Shown piece by piece: positions 1 through 11,839 of a stretch of 64,000 bases of DNA (positions are counted from its first letter, which is position 1; every line of letters starts with the position of its first letter). The position numbers were made by a program, and so were the translations under genes. The notes under the pieces were generated by a model. The model saw only the letters and a list, made by a program, of their open reading frames with translations, searched no databases and was not told the origin of the DNA. The DNA is from Saccharum officinarum. Its lineage: Eukaryota > Streptophyta > Magnoliopsida > Poales > Poaceae. The stretch is from NCBI GenBank assembly GCA_020631735.1, contig CM036209.1, positions 4,687,451-4,751,450 on the forward strand, in the 5' to 3' direction.

Positions 1-2
1 AT

Positions 3-1048
3 GATGAATATGACTCACCTTCTTATGATGAACTTGTAAAATTGCTAAACAAATACACTAAAATCATAAGAAGGACTAGAAATGAAAATGATGATCTTCA
101 AAATGAAAATGAATCACTCTCATCCAAGCTTGAAAATATTCAAAAGACTAGTGGTGAGCTTAGAGTTCAAAATGAAGTGATGTCTTCCACTCTCAAGGAG
201 CTCAAAACCTCTTATAAAGAGCTTAAAGATCAACATGATAAACTTGAGAAGAAGCATGATGAGCTCATCACTAGACATAATTCTCTAAAGGACAAATACA
301 CCACATTAAAAATTGACTATGATAGTCTTGTGGTTGCTAATGAACTTGCTCTTGAGACACATGATGCTACTAACTATGTTGTTAAGTGTGATATAGCCAC
401 ATCATGTGATGATTTGATCATTGAAAGCATTGAGCAAGGTTCTAGTAGCAAAGGCAAGAGTGTGGTTGAGTCAAACAACTATGATGATTATGCCAAGATC
501 AAGTGTGAGAATGAGAAGCTTGCAAATGAGAACAAGAAGCTAAAAGGATTGATGGCTCTTGAGAAGCAACCAACAAATGAGTCACTCATTGAAGAAAACA
601 AAAAGCTCAAGAAAGAAAAAGAGCATCTCAAGACCGGTCTAAGCAAGTTCACAAGAGGCCAACATTTGCAAAGTGAGCTCCTCATGAACACCGTAATGAA
701 GATGGATAGAAGTGGTATAGGGTACTTGGCAAATCAAGAGAAGAAAGCAAAAGCTAAACAACAACAAAGCAAGTCAAAGCCCAAGCCAAAGAGATGTGTT
801 GAGTGTGGTCAAGAAGGTCACTTTGCTCATGAATGCAAAACTCCACCACCACAACCCTTGCCCAAGCATGCTAGACCCTTCGCCTTCAATGCTCATTATA
901 TGCTAAGAAAAGATTCAAATGGAAAGATGAAAGTCATGTTTTTGGTCCCCCAAACAAGAATAGGCCAAAGAAAATATGGGTTGCCAAGTCACTAGTGGAT
1001 AAAGTCAAGGGCCCCTCTCAAGTTTGGGTCCCTAAACAAAAAGCTTGA
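3..1048 (+). CDS. gag: Sirevirus Gag polyprotein, 5'-partial, one frameshift near the end
   Basis: Gag forms the cytoplasmic virus-like particle and binds the element RNA. The frame is open to the first bases of the window, so the N-terminus is missing. Positions 60-640 encode a lysine/glutamate/asparagine-rich, heptad-like coiled coil of the kind found in Sirevirus Gag. A CCHC zinc knuckle (C-x2-C-x4-H-x4-C) lies at 795-836 after a basic lysine-rich stretch. In the current frame the ORF stops at 993-995. The frame one base away carries the typical Sirevirus Gag tail, with a PPNKNRPKK-like motif and a later WVPK-like motif, up to a TGA at 1046-1048. This points to a lost T in the T run near 938-943, either a mutation or a homopolymer error. 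pol follows after 14 bases in a different frame. Confidence 0.85.
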
Positions 1049-1062
1049 TCTCTTGTGTGTAG

Positions 1063-4000
1063 GTGAACTACAAGACCGGTGGATCTCATTGGGTTATTGA
1101 TAGTGGTTGCACTCAACATATGACCGGTGATCCTCGTATGTTCACCACCATTGAAGAAAATGGAATATGTCAAGAGAAGATCACATTTGGGGATAATTCA
1201 AAGAGCAAAGTCAAGGGTATAGGCAAGATTGCAATATCACATGATCACTCACTCTCAAATGTGCTCTATGTTGCTTCATTGAGTTTCAACTTGTTATCCG
1301 TTGGGCAACTTTGTGACCTTGGCTTCCAATGCTTGTTCACACCAAATGAAGTGGAAGTTTCAAAGATAGATGACAAGCAAGTGATATTCAAAGGCTTTAG
1401 ATACAACAATCTTTATCTTGTTGACTTCACCTCCGAAGATGCAAATTTGATGACTTGTTTGTTCACCAAGACCTCACTTGGTTGGCTTTGGCATAGGAGG
1501 CTTGCTCATGTTGGAATGAACACTCTCAACAAGCTATTGAAGAAAGAACTAGTGAGAGGATTGAAGGATGTGAAGTTTGAAAAGGACAAACCTTGTAGTG
1601 CATGTCAAGCGGGCAAACAAGTTGCAAACACTCATCCAACCAAAGCTTTCATGTCAACTTCAAGAGTGCTAGAACTTCTACACATGGATTTGTTTGGGCC
1701 TACAACATACAAGAGCTTGGGTGGTAATCTCTATTGTCTTGTGATAGTGGATGACTACTCAAGGTATACATGGACTTTCTTCCTTCATGACAAATCCGAA
1801 GTGGCAAATTGCTTCAAGAAGTTTGCAAAGAGAGCTCAAAATGAATTTGAAGTCAAGATAAAGAAGATTAGAAGTGACAATGGCAAAGAGTTTGACAACA
1901 CCAACATTGAAGCTTATTGTGATGAAATTAGAATCAAGCATGAGGTCTCTTCAACCTACACTCCTCAACAAAATGGTGTAGTTGAGAGAAAGAACCGAAC
2001 TTTGATCACCCTTGCAAGAACAATGCTAGATGAGTACAACACTCCGGAGAAGTTGTGGGCCGAGGCAATCAACACCGCATGCTATGCTTCAAATCGCCTC
2101 TTCCTACAAAAGTTTCTTGGCAAGACCCCCTATGAGTTGCTTAATGGGAAGAAGCCGGACGTCTCTTTCTTCCGGGTGTTTGGTTGCAAATGTTACATCT
2201 ACAAGAAGCGTCAACACCTAGGGAAGTTTCAAAGACGTTGTGATATTGGTTTTCTTGTTGGTTACTCATCGAAGTCCAAAGCATATAGAGTATTTAACCA
2301 TGCCACCGGTTTGGTTGAAGAAACATATGATGTGGAATTTGATGAATCTAACGGCTCCCAAGGAGCAATTGAGAATTGTGATGATGTAGGTGATGAACCC
2401 TTGAGGGAGGCCATGAAGAACATGCCGGTGGGAGACATCAAGCCAAAAGATGATGATGACGATGTACAAATTGTTGATCCACCATCTTCATCACGTGTGC
2501 CTCAAGATGATGACAAGAATGAGAGAGTTGAAAATGAAGACACTTATGTCTCTCATGAACAAGCCGAGGCACAAGCTCAAGATGTTGATGCTCCCCACCC
2601 ACCTCCTCAAGTGGTTGATAGAAGAAACTCACCACTACTTCAAGCACATCCACAAGATCTCATCATAGGGAGTCCTACAAAGGGAGTAATGACTCGATCT
2701 CAAAAACTAGCTTCTTTTGTTGAACATCACTCTTTTGTCTCTTGCGTTGAACCTAAGAATGTAGAAGAAGCTCTTCAAGATCCGGATTGGGTGAATGCAA
2801 TGCATGAAGAATTGAACAACTTCACCCGCAATCAAGTATGGACACTTGAAGAGCATCCTAAAGGTGCAAGAGTCATTGGAACCAAGTGGGTGTTCCGAAA
2901 CAAGCAAGATGACCAAGGCATAGTGGTGAGGAACAAGGCAAGACTGCAAAGGGGTTCTCTCAAGTTGAAGGTCTTGATTTTGGAGAGACCTTTGCACCCG
3001 TTGCAAGACTTGAAGCCATTCGTATCCTCCTTGCATATGCATCACATCATGATATGAAACTATATCAAATGGATGTGAAAAGTGCATTCTTAAATGGCTT
3101 TATAAATGAACTAGTCTATGTTAATCAACCTCCCGGGTTTGAAGACCCTAGATATCCTAATCATGTTTATAGGTTGTCCAAGGCGTTATATGGGCTCAAG
3201 CAAGCCCCTAGAGCGTGGTATGAGCGCCTCCGGGACTTTCTCATTGAGAAGGGCTTCACCATTGGGAAGGTCGACACCACACTATTCACCAAGAAGTTTA
3301 ATGGGGAGATCTTTATTTGTCAAGTATATGTTGATGATATCATCTTCGGATCAACAAATGAAGATTATTGCAAGGAATTTGGTGAATTGATGTCGAAGGA
3401 GTTCGAGATGTCAATGATTGGTGAGCTCACATTCTTCCTTGGATTTCAAGTAAAGCAAATGAGAGAAGGGATTTTCATCTCTCAAGAAAAGTATACCAAG
3501 GATCTTCTCAAAAGATTCAAGATGGAAGAATGCAAACCAATCAAGACCCCAATGCCATCAAATGGACATCTCGACCTAGATGAGGGAGGTAAACCAGTTG
3601 ATCAAACTCTTTACCGTTCTATGATTGGTAGCTTGTTGTACCTTACCGCATCTAGGCCCGATATCATGTTTAGTGTGTGCATGTGTGCCTGCTTTCAAGC
3701 GTGCCCTAAAGAACCTCACCTAAGTGCCGTAAAAAGAATCCTAAGATATCTTAAGCTCACCCCAAGCATTGGTCTTTGGTATCCCAAAGGAGCTAGATTC
3801 CAACTAGTTGGCTATTCCGATTCGGACTATGCCGGTTGCAAAATTAATAGAAAAAGCACATCCGGAGGGTGCCATTTGCTTGGAAGATCTTTAGTATCTT
3901 GGTCATCTAAAAAGCAAAATAGTGTGGCTTTGTCCATCGCCGAGGCGGAATACATTGCCGCGGGGGCTTGTTGTGCACAAATCTTATATATGAAGCAAAC

Positions 4001-4283
4001 CCTCCTAGACTATGGAATTGTTCTTGAAAAGGTGCCACTTTTATGTGATAATGAAAGTGCCGTTAAAATTGCTAACAATCCGGTACAACACTCTCGCACC
4101 AAGCACATTGATATCCGCCATCACTTTCTAAGAGATCACGTTGCTAAAAATGACATATCTCTAGAAGGTGTAAGAAGTGAAAATCAATTAGCGGATATCT
4201 TCACTAAACCTTTGGATGAGGCAACCTTTTGTAGGTTAAGAAGTGAACTCAATGTGCTTGATTCTAGCAACTTTAAAAATTGA
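1063..4283 (+). CDS. pol: Sirevirus Pol polyprotein (protease-integrase-RT-RNase H), one frameshift at about 2945
   Basis: Polyprotein that cleaves itself, copies the element RNA into DNA and integrates it. The aspartic protease motif DSGC appears near residue 14. A GAG-pre-integrase zinc finger follows (H144, H148, C178, C181). The integrase core has D209, D272 and E308, giving the expected D,D35E spacing. A chromodomain-like module is not seen. After the frameshift come the RT motifs SAFLNG, LYGLKQ and YVDD (3327-3338), then RNase H motifs including DSDYAG, an EAEY box and HIDIRHHFLRDHV, and a terminal FTKPLD. The first frame runs 1063-3057 and the second 3054-4283. The break is a single missing base near 2944-2945; the right copy has the extra A there and reads through. 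Otherwise this copy of pol is open, which suggests a young element. Confidence 0.92.
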
Positions 4284-5984
4284 GCGTGTGTTGTCCCTTG
4301 CATTGCATTGTATAATATGCCATGTTTATTTTATCGCAATGTTTTTAGGGCTTGGCTAACACGGTTACGATAACCCTTCTTTGGAGGAGTGAAGAAGCCT
4401 AACCGTGGATCAAACTTGACAAGCATTCCAGTTTTACCTTCTTGTATTGCATTGCATATGCATGGTTGTTGTTCTTGTCGTTTCTTTTCGGTTAAGCTTT
4501 GAGCAACCTCTGTGTTCGTCCATGGATAGAGAGAGCATTTTGACACTCCTAAAGGTTCAAAAACTCTATTGCATGGCCATACGCTGCTCCTTGGGTGTTT
4601 ATTGCCTATTTTCTTAAAAATAATACTAGCCTAAGGCAATCTATTTTAAAAAATTTGAGGGTTTGAGTGAGGTCACTCATATCGTGTTCCAATTGGTGTT
4701 TATTTGTGTCTTTTTGAATTGGAACCTGATTGGGAGAAGTCGCGTCGTAGTTCGGAACGAAGAAGGGCGAAGAACAGTGACCGGACGCTGCACCGGACGC
4801 AGTGATGCTTCACCACCGCGTCCGGTCCCGGCGTCCACCAGCGCGTCCGGTCATCCAGAAGACCAACTCCAGATCTACTGATCGGACGCTGCACCGGACG
4901 CGCCTCTGTTGACCACCGCGTCCGGTCCCGGTTATCACCACCGTGTCCGGTCATTCGCGATGAATTCCCGAGCTCCCCTCGACCGGACTCTGACCGCGTC
5001 CGGTCAGTCCTCACCGGACGCGTCCGGTCACTCCAGGAGCTTACTGGAGTGTGACCGGACGCTGCACCACCGCGTCCGGTCATAACGACCACCGCGTCCG
5101 GTCATCACGCGTCGAGCGGATCTAACCCCTTCATATAACGGTTCGTACTCGGTCGTTTCTTCTAATCCGCCCGAGATTTTTTTTCCGCCGCCGCCGCGCC
5201 ATCTCCTCCGTCGCAGCCTCCACCGCGCCTCCGCCGCAGCCGCCGCCGTGCCTCAGCCACGTCTCCTGCCCCGCGCCAGCCCTCGCTCGCGCGCGCGCCA
5301 GCCTGCCGTGCCTGCCCACGCCAGCCGCCCGCACGCGCCACCGCGCCGCGCCTCGCCACCGCGCCACCGCCGCCCGCTCGCCACCGCGCCACCACCGCCC
5401 GCACGCGACCTTGCCGCCGGTGAGCCGCGCTTCCTTTGCCAGCTTCACCTCCGGCAGTGGACTGCCTCACGCACGCCTCGATCGCTCTTCGTCGAGTTGC
5501 CCTAACCCTAACCTAGGGTTCGCGTAACGTCGTTCGATCGTTCGTCGTCGAGGTTTGTCGCGCGTCGTCTTCTTCGTGAGGTTGTTTCGCGTCACCTGGA
5601 CCTCCTCGCTAGGTTTGCCGTAATTCTTTCTTTTAATCCTAATTGCATCATGTTTCGGCAAATTAGAGCTCGTCCGGCGATTTCGGGGAATCTCGCGATC
5701 TAGGTCATCTCTTCTTGTCACCGTCGTCTCGTCGATCCGAGGTAGCTTCGCCTTTTCGATTCACATCGTATCTTATATGCTTGCTATCTCTAGGGTGTCG
5801 TACCTTTTAGTTATACATGTGCTTATAGTAGATCTCTCTATTCCGTCGCTGCAGCGAGTCTGTCCGTGTGTCAGGGTGAGATCAGTTTGCTGAATCCGAG
5901 GCCAAGCCTGTGGATACGGATTGAGGCCAAGCCTCTCGAGTGACAGTTCACCATCTTTCAGAGGTTTTCAGTCAGTTTGTCAGC
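4284..5984 (+). other. pol-to-ORF3 spacer with palindrome cluster and GC-rich 5'UTR-like segment
   Basis: A 1.7-kb non-coding spacer between pol and the env-position ORF. It starts with AT-rich DNA (4284-4740), then a cluster of CCGGACGC palindromic words (4780-5108). Next is a very GC-rich, CCG-repeat stretch (5160-5500) and a T/C-rich part with telobox-like CCCTAACCCTAA at about 5503. The second half looks like the promoter, leader or first intron of a plant housekeeping gene, so it may drive or lead the downstream ORF. That is inference from composition. Short ORFs in the GC-rich part look like compositional artefacts. Confidence 0.6.
4780..5108. repeat. Cluster of GACCGGACGCGTCCGGTC-type palindromic words, left copy
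   Basis: More than ten occurrences of CCGGACGC or its complement GCGTCCGG in about 330 bp, spaced some 10-40 bp apart. Some are fused back to back as a perfect palindrome (for example in the segment near 5010-5030). The same words recur in the 3' LTR at 15209-15690. Palindromic CCGGAC-rich motifs in Sirevirus LTRs are established. Their presence between pol and the extra ORF as well is seen directly here. Confidence 0.8.
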
Positions 5985-6870
5985 ATGGTGCGTTGCAAGA
6001 ACGCCGGTGGTGCTCCTGGTGACGGGGACGACAGTCCTCCTCGTCGGTCTGAGATTGCACGTGGAAAGCGTATCAAGATCTTGGCCAGAAAGAAGAAGAA
6101 GACACTTACAGAGGCAGAGATTGCTCAGGCCATGGCAGATGCAGCAGAGCAGGCAGAGAGAGGTGGCAGGAGCAGTGGCATACGTATAGGTGAGCGTCGC
6201 TTTCATCTAGAAGGTCGACAGCTCGGCACAGAGGCACTGAGGGTACTGAGGATACTGGAGCTATAGAGGGTATGTCAGTTGATCCACCTCCAGAGGCCAC
6301 AGAGGCTCCAGAGGCTCCAGAGGCTCCAGAGGCTACAGAGGACACAGAGGAGCAGCCAGCTCAGTCTCCACCACGTCGCCGCTCCACACGTGCACGTACT
6401 CAGGTGACTCCTAGGCCAGAGGGCCAGCGTCGTGGAGCACGTCCTCCACCCAGAGCTAGAGGTTCACCCTCGGTCGAGCACTTTGACTTGAGGGGTGCTA
6501 CAGCACGTCAGGTGCAGGGGTTGAGGTTCGTGGAGGTCAGTCGGTGGTTTCCACCTGTGAGGGATCCCAGAGCTTCAGAAGGCTTCTATACCCCACTTCA
6601 GAGGATTTCTACAGGGCTCTAGTTACAGCGGTATTGCTTTCCGACCACAGAGGGTCTGTCGCCTTGAGTCACTGGTTGAGGTTGTGGGAGAACAGCTACG
6701 TCCGCACCTGTCCTTTCTGCCAGGCTTGTCAGATCTTCTTGGACGGACAGGTGCATACTGCGGCACATGGGTCAGAGAGTTTTATGCTTCACTATGGATT
6801 GATCCTGCCCATGATTTCATTCACTTTGCATTCCGAGGCCGCGATCACCGTCTATACAGCACCAGAGTGC
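5985..6870 (+). pseudogene. Env-position ORF3 of the Sirevirus, left copy, frameshifted and cut by the gap
   Basis: The ORF begins at the ATG at 5985 with a short N-terminus followed by a basic KR-rich stretch and an acidic, proline/alanine/glutamate-repeat region. Relative to the right copy it lost one C near 6234 and has several one-base changes near 6560-6625. Its reading frame therefore breaks into pieces (5985-6264, 6272-6622, 6684 onward) before ending at the assembly gap. The disagreements increase toward the gap, as expected for a poorly covered contig end. The right copy gives the better reading of this gene. Confidence 0.75.
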
Positions 6871-6970
6871 NNNNNNNNNNNNNNNNNNNNNNNNNNNNNN
6901 NNNNNNNNNNNNNNNNNNNNNNNNNNNNNNNNNNNNNNNNNNNNNNNNNNNNNNNNNNNNNNNNNNNNNN
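6871..6970. other. Assembly gap of exactly 100 Ns
   Basis: A run of 100 N characters. A round number is a scaffolding placeholder, not a measured distance. The sequence immediately left of it (ending at 6870) matches 12725 in the right copy. The sequence immediately right of it (6971) matches 1088 in the left copy. Confidence 0.99.
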
Positions 6971-9900
6971 ATTGGGTTATTGAATAGTGGTTGCCTCACA
7001 TAATGACCGTGATTGCCTCGTATGTTCACCACCATTGAAGAGAAATGGAATATGTCAAGAGAAGATCACATTTGGGGATAATTCAAAGAGCAAAGTCAAG
7101 GGTATAGGCAGAATTGCAATATCACAATGATCACTCACTCTCAAATGTGCTCTATGTTGCTTCATTGAGTTTCAACTTGTATCCGTTGGGCAACTTTGTG
7201 ACCTTGGCTTCCAATGCTTGTTCACACCAAATGAAGTGGAAGTTTCAAAGATAGATGACAAGCAAGTGATATTCAAAGGCTTTAGATACAAAATTTTATC
7301 TTGTTGACTTCACCTCCGAAGATGCAAATTTGATGACATGTTTGTTCACCAAGACCTCACTTGGTTGGCTTTGGCATAGGAGGCTTGCTCATGTTGGAAT
7401 GAACACTCTCAACAAGCTATTGAAGAAAGAACTAGTGAGAGGATTGAAGGATGTGAAGTTTGAAAAGGACAAACCTTGTAGTGCATGTCAAGCGGGCAAA
7501 CAAGTTGCAAACACTCATCCAACCAAAGCTTTCATGTCAACTTCAAGAGTGCTAGAACTTCTACACATGGATTTGTTTGGGCCTACAACATACAAGAGCT
7601 TGGGTGGTAATCTCTATTGTCTTGTGATAGTGGATGACTACTCAAGGTATACATGGACTTTCTTCCTTCATGACAAATCCGAAGTGGCAAATTGCTTCAA
7701 GAAGTTTGCAAAGAGAGCTCAAAATGAATTTGAAGTCAAGATAAAGAAGATTAGAAGTGACAATGGCAAAGAGTTTGACAACACCAACATTGAAGCTTAT
7801 TGTGATGAAATTGGAATCAAGCATGAGGTCTCTTCAACCTACACTCCTCAACAAAATGGTGTAGTTGAGAGAAAGAACCGAACTTTGATCACCCTTGCAA
7901 GAACAATGCTAGATGAGTACAACACTCCGGAGAAGTTGTGGGCCGAGGCAATCAACACCGCATGCTATGCTTCAAATCGCCTCTTCCTACAAAAGTTTCT
8001 TGGCAAGACCCCTATGAGTTGCTTAATGGGAAGAAGCCGGACGTCTCTTTCTTCCGGGTGTTTGGTTGCAAATGTTACATCTACAAGAAGCGTCAACACC
8101 TAGGGAAGTTTCAAAGACGTTGTGATATTGGTTTTCTTGTTGGTTACTCATCAAAGTCCAAGCATATAGAGTATTTAACCATGCCACGGTTTGGTTGAAG
8201 AAACATATGATGTGGAATTTGATGAATCTAACGGCTCCCAAGGAGCAATTGAGAATTGTGATGATGTAGGTGATGAACCCTTGAGGGAGGCCATGAAGAA
8301 CATGCCGGTGGGAGACATCAAGCCAAAAGATGATGATGACGATGTACAAATTGTTGATCCACCATCTTCATCACGTGTGCCTCAAGATGATGACAAGAAT
8401 GAGAGAGTTGAAAATGAAGACACTTATGTCTCTCATGAACAAGCCGAGGCACAAGCTCAAGATGTTGATGCTCCCATCCACCTCCTCAAGTGGTTGATAG
8501 AAGAAACTCACCACTACTTCAAGCACATCCACAAGATCTCATCATAGGGAGTCCTACAAAGGGAGTAATGACTCGATCTCAAAAGCTAGCTTCTTTTGTT
8601 GAACATCACTCTTTTGTCTCTTGCGTTGAACCTAAGAATGTAGAAGAAGCTCTTCAAGATCCGGATTGGGTGAATGCAATGCATGAAGAATTGAACAACT
8701 TCACCCGCAATCAAGTATGGACACTTGAAGAGCATCCTAAAGGTGCAAGAGTCATTGGAACCAAGTGGGTGTTCCGAAACAAGCAAGATGACCAAGGCAT
8801 AGTGGTGAGGAACAAGGCAAGACTAGCAAAGGGGTTCTCTCAAGTTGAAGGTCTTGATTTTGGAGAGACTTTGCACCCGTTGCAAGACTTGAAGCCATTC
8901 GTATCCTCCTTGCATATGCATCACATCATGATATGAAACTATATCAAATGGATGTGAAAAGTGCATTCTTAAATGGCTTTATAAATGAACTAGTCTATGT
9001 TAATCAACCTCCCGGGTTTGAAGACCCTAGATATCCTAATCATGTTTATAGGTTGTCCAAGGCGTTATATGGGCTCAAGCAAGCCCTAGAGCGTGGTATG
9101 AGCGCCTCCGGGACTTCCTCATTGAGAAGGGCTTCACCATTGGGAAGGTCGACACCACACTATTCACCAAGAAGTTTAATGGGGAGATCTTTATTTGTCA
9201 AGTATATGTTGATGATATCATCTTCGGATCAACAAATGAAGATTATTGCAAGGAATTTGGTGAATTGATGTCGAAGGAGTTCGAGATGTCAATGATTGGT
9301 GAGCTCACATTCTTCCTTGGATTTCAAGTAAAGCAAATGAGAGAAGGGATTTTCATCTCTCAAGAAAAGTATACCAAGGATCTTCTCAAAAGATTCAAGA
9401 TGGAAGAATGCAAACCAATCAAGACCCCAATGCCATCAAATGGACATCTCGACCTAGATGAGGGAGGTAAACCGTTGATCAAACTCTCTACCGTTCTATG
9501 ATTGGTAGCTTGTTGTACCTTACCGCATCTAGGCCCGATATCATGTTTAGTGTGTGCATGTGTGCCGCTTTCAAGCGTGCCCTAAAGAACCTCACTAAGT
9601 GCCGTAAAAAGAATCCTAAGATATCTTAAGCTCACCCCAAGCATTGGTCTTTGGTATCCCAAAGGAGCTAGATTCCAACTAGTTGGCTATTCCGATTCGG
9701 ACTATGCCGGTTGCAAAATTGATAGAAAAAGCACATCCGGAGGGTGCCATTTGCTTGGAAGATCTTTAGTATCTTGGTCATCTAAAAAGCAAAATAGTGT
9801 GGCTTTGTCCACCGCCGAGGCGGAATACATTGCCGCGGGGGCTTGTTGTGCACAAATCTTATATATGAAACAAACCCTCCTAGACTATGGAATTGTTCTT

Positions 9901-10158
9901 GAAAAGGTGCCACTTTTATGTGATAATGAAAGTGCCGTTAAAATTGCTAACAATCCGGTACAACACTCTCGCACCAAGCACATTGATATCCGCCATCACT
10001 TTCTAAGAGATCACGTTGCTAAAAATGACATATCACTAGAAGGTGTAAGAAGTGAAAATCAATTAGCGGATATCTTCACTAAACCTTTGGATGAGGCAAC
10101 CTTTTGTAGGTTAAGAAGTGAACTCAATGTGCTTGATTCTAGCAACTTTAAAAAATGA
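6971..10158 (+). pseudogene. pol: Sirevirus pol, right copy, broken by many single-base deletions
   Basis: This has the same domains as the left pol, but the frame is broken repeatedly. The first 50 bases after the gap disagree with the left copy at several places. Single bases are missing near 7293, 8010, 8160, 8185, 8475, 8870, 9088, 9473, 9567 and 9595, nearly always inside short runs of the same base. Open fragments are 7330-8026 (pre-integrase and integrase core), 8490-8880 (start of RT), 8933-9085, 9265-9470 and 9751-10158 (RNase H). Substitutions are rare compared with length changes. That pattern fits uncorrected long-read sequence better than evolutionary decay. The real gene is better judged from the left copy. 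Confidence 0.85.
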
Positions 10159-11839
10159 GCGTGTGTTGTCCCTTGCATTGCATTGTATAATATGCCATGT
10201 TTATTTTATCGCAATGTTTTTAGGGCTTGGCTAACACGGTTACGATAACCCTTCTTTGGAGGAGTGAAGAAGCCTAACCGTGGATCAAACTTGACAAGCA
10301 TTCTAGTTTTACCTTCTTGTATTGCATTGCATATGCATGGTTGTTGTTCTTGTCGTTTCTTTTCGGTTAAGCTTTGAGCAACCTCTGTGTTCGTCCATGG
10401 ATAGAGAGAGCATTTTGACGCTCCTAAAGGTTCAAAAACTCTATTGCATGGCCATACGTTGCTCCTTGGGTGTTTATTGCCTATTTTCTTAAAAATAATA
10501 CTAGCCTAAGGCAATCTATTTTAAAAATTTGAGGGTTTGAGTGAGGTCACTCATATCGTGTTCCAATTGGTGTTTATTTGTGTCTTTTTGAATTGGAACC
10601 TGATTGGGAGAAGTCGCGTCGTAGTTCGGAACGAAGAAGGGCGAAGAACAGTGACCGGACGCTGCACCGACGCAGTGATGCTTCACCACCGCGTCCGGTC
10701 CCGGCGTCCACCAGCGCGTCCGGTCATCCAGAAGACCAACTCCAGATCTAGTGATCGGACGCTGCACCGGACGCGCTCTGTTGACCACCGCGTCCGGTCC
10801 CGGTTACCACCACCGCGTCCGGTCATTCGCGATGAATTCCCGAGCTCCCCTCGACCGGACTCTGACCGCGTCCGGTCAGTCCTCACCGGACGCGTCCGGT
10901 CACTCCAGGAGCTTACTGGAGTGTGACCGGACGCTGCACCACCGCGTCCGGTCATAACGACCACCGCGTCCGGTCATCACGCGTCGAGCGGATCTAACCC
11001 CTTCATATAACGGTTCGTCCTCGGCGTGTTTTCTAATCCGCCCGATTTTTTTTCCGCCGCCCCGCGCCATCTCCTCCGTCGCAGCCGCCACCGCGCCTCC
11101 GCCGCAGCCGCCGCGTGCCTCAGCCACGTCTCCTGCCCGCCCAGCCCTCGCTCGCCGCGCGCGCCAGCCCTGCCGTGCCTGCCACGCCAGCCGCCCGCAC
11201 GCGCACGCCGCCCGCTCGCCACCGCGCCACGCGCCGCTCGCCACCGCGCCACCCGCCGCACGCGACCTTGCCGCCGGTGAGCCGCGCTTCCTTTGCCAGC
11301 TTCACCTCCGGCAGTGGACTGCCTCACGCTCGCCTCCGATCGCTCTTCGTCGAGTTGCCCTAACCTAACTAGGTTCGCGTAACGTCGTTCGATCGTTCGT
11401 CGTCGAGGTTTTGTCGCGCGTCGTCTTCTTCGCGAGGTTGTTTCGCGTCACCTTGACCTCCTCGCTAGGGTTTGCCGTATTCTTTCTTTTAATCCTAATT
11501 GCATCATGTTTCGGCAAATCAGAGCTCGTCCGGCGATTTCGGGAATCTCGCGATCTAGGTCATCTCTTCTTGTCACCGTCGTCTCGTCGATCCGAGGTAG
11601 CTTCGCCTTTTCGATTCACATCGTATCTCATATGCTTGCTATCTCTAGGGTTTCGTACCTTTTAGTTATATATGTGCTTATAGTAGATCTCTCTATTCCG
11701 TCGTTGCAGCGAGTCTGTCCGTGTGTCAGGGTGAGATCAGTTTGCTGAATCCGAGGCCAAGCCTGCGGATACGGATTGAGGCCAAGCCTCTCGAGTGACA
11801 GTTCACCATCTTTCAGAGGTTTTCAGTCAGTTTGTCAGC
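10159..11839 (+). other. pol-to-ORF3 spacer, right copy
   Basis: Repeat of 4284-5984: an AT-rich stretch, then the palindrome cluster (10655-10985), a GC-rich CCG-repeat segment (11040-11300) and a leader-like T/C-rich segment. It is slightly shorter because of single-base and short losses in GC-rich runs. No protein-coding gene is supported. Confidence 0.6.
10655..10985. repeat. Cluster of CCGGACGC palindromic words, right copy
   Basis: Same array as in the left copy, with CCGGACGC and GCGTCCGG repeated many times in 330 bp. One unit near 10668 has lost a G compared with the left copy (ACCGACGC instead of ACCGGACGC). Confidence 0.8.

Larger units (their letters stand above)
1..6870 (+). mobile_element. 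Sirevirus-type Ty1/copia retrotransposon, left copy (internal part)
   Basis: Internal region of a copia retrotransposon read left to right: gag (open to the window start), pol in protease-integrase-RT-RNase H order, a long spacer and an extra ORF after pol. Integrase before RT defines Ty1/copia. A third ORF after pol, CCGGAC-type palindromes and the polypurine-tract layout seen in the right copy are features of the Sirevirus lineage. The 5' LTR lies outside the window. This copy stops exactly at the run of Ns, and its sequence from 1088 onward is repeated from 6971, so it and the right copy probably represent one element. Confidence is high for the family and moderate for the single-element interpretation. 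Confidence 0.9.

Noticed and set aside
5248..5505. GC-rich ORF in the Sirevirus spacer, with overlapping minus-strand ORFs
   Set aside because: Alanine/proline/arginine runs from CCG repeats in several frames at once. It shifts between the two copies of the same sequence and has no domain.
5503..5520. CCCTAACCCTAACC as an interstitial telomere
   Set aside because: Only two to three units, not the plant CCCTAAA form, and inside a transposon spacer. Better read as a telobox-like leader motif.
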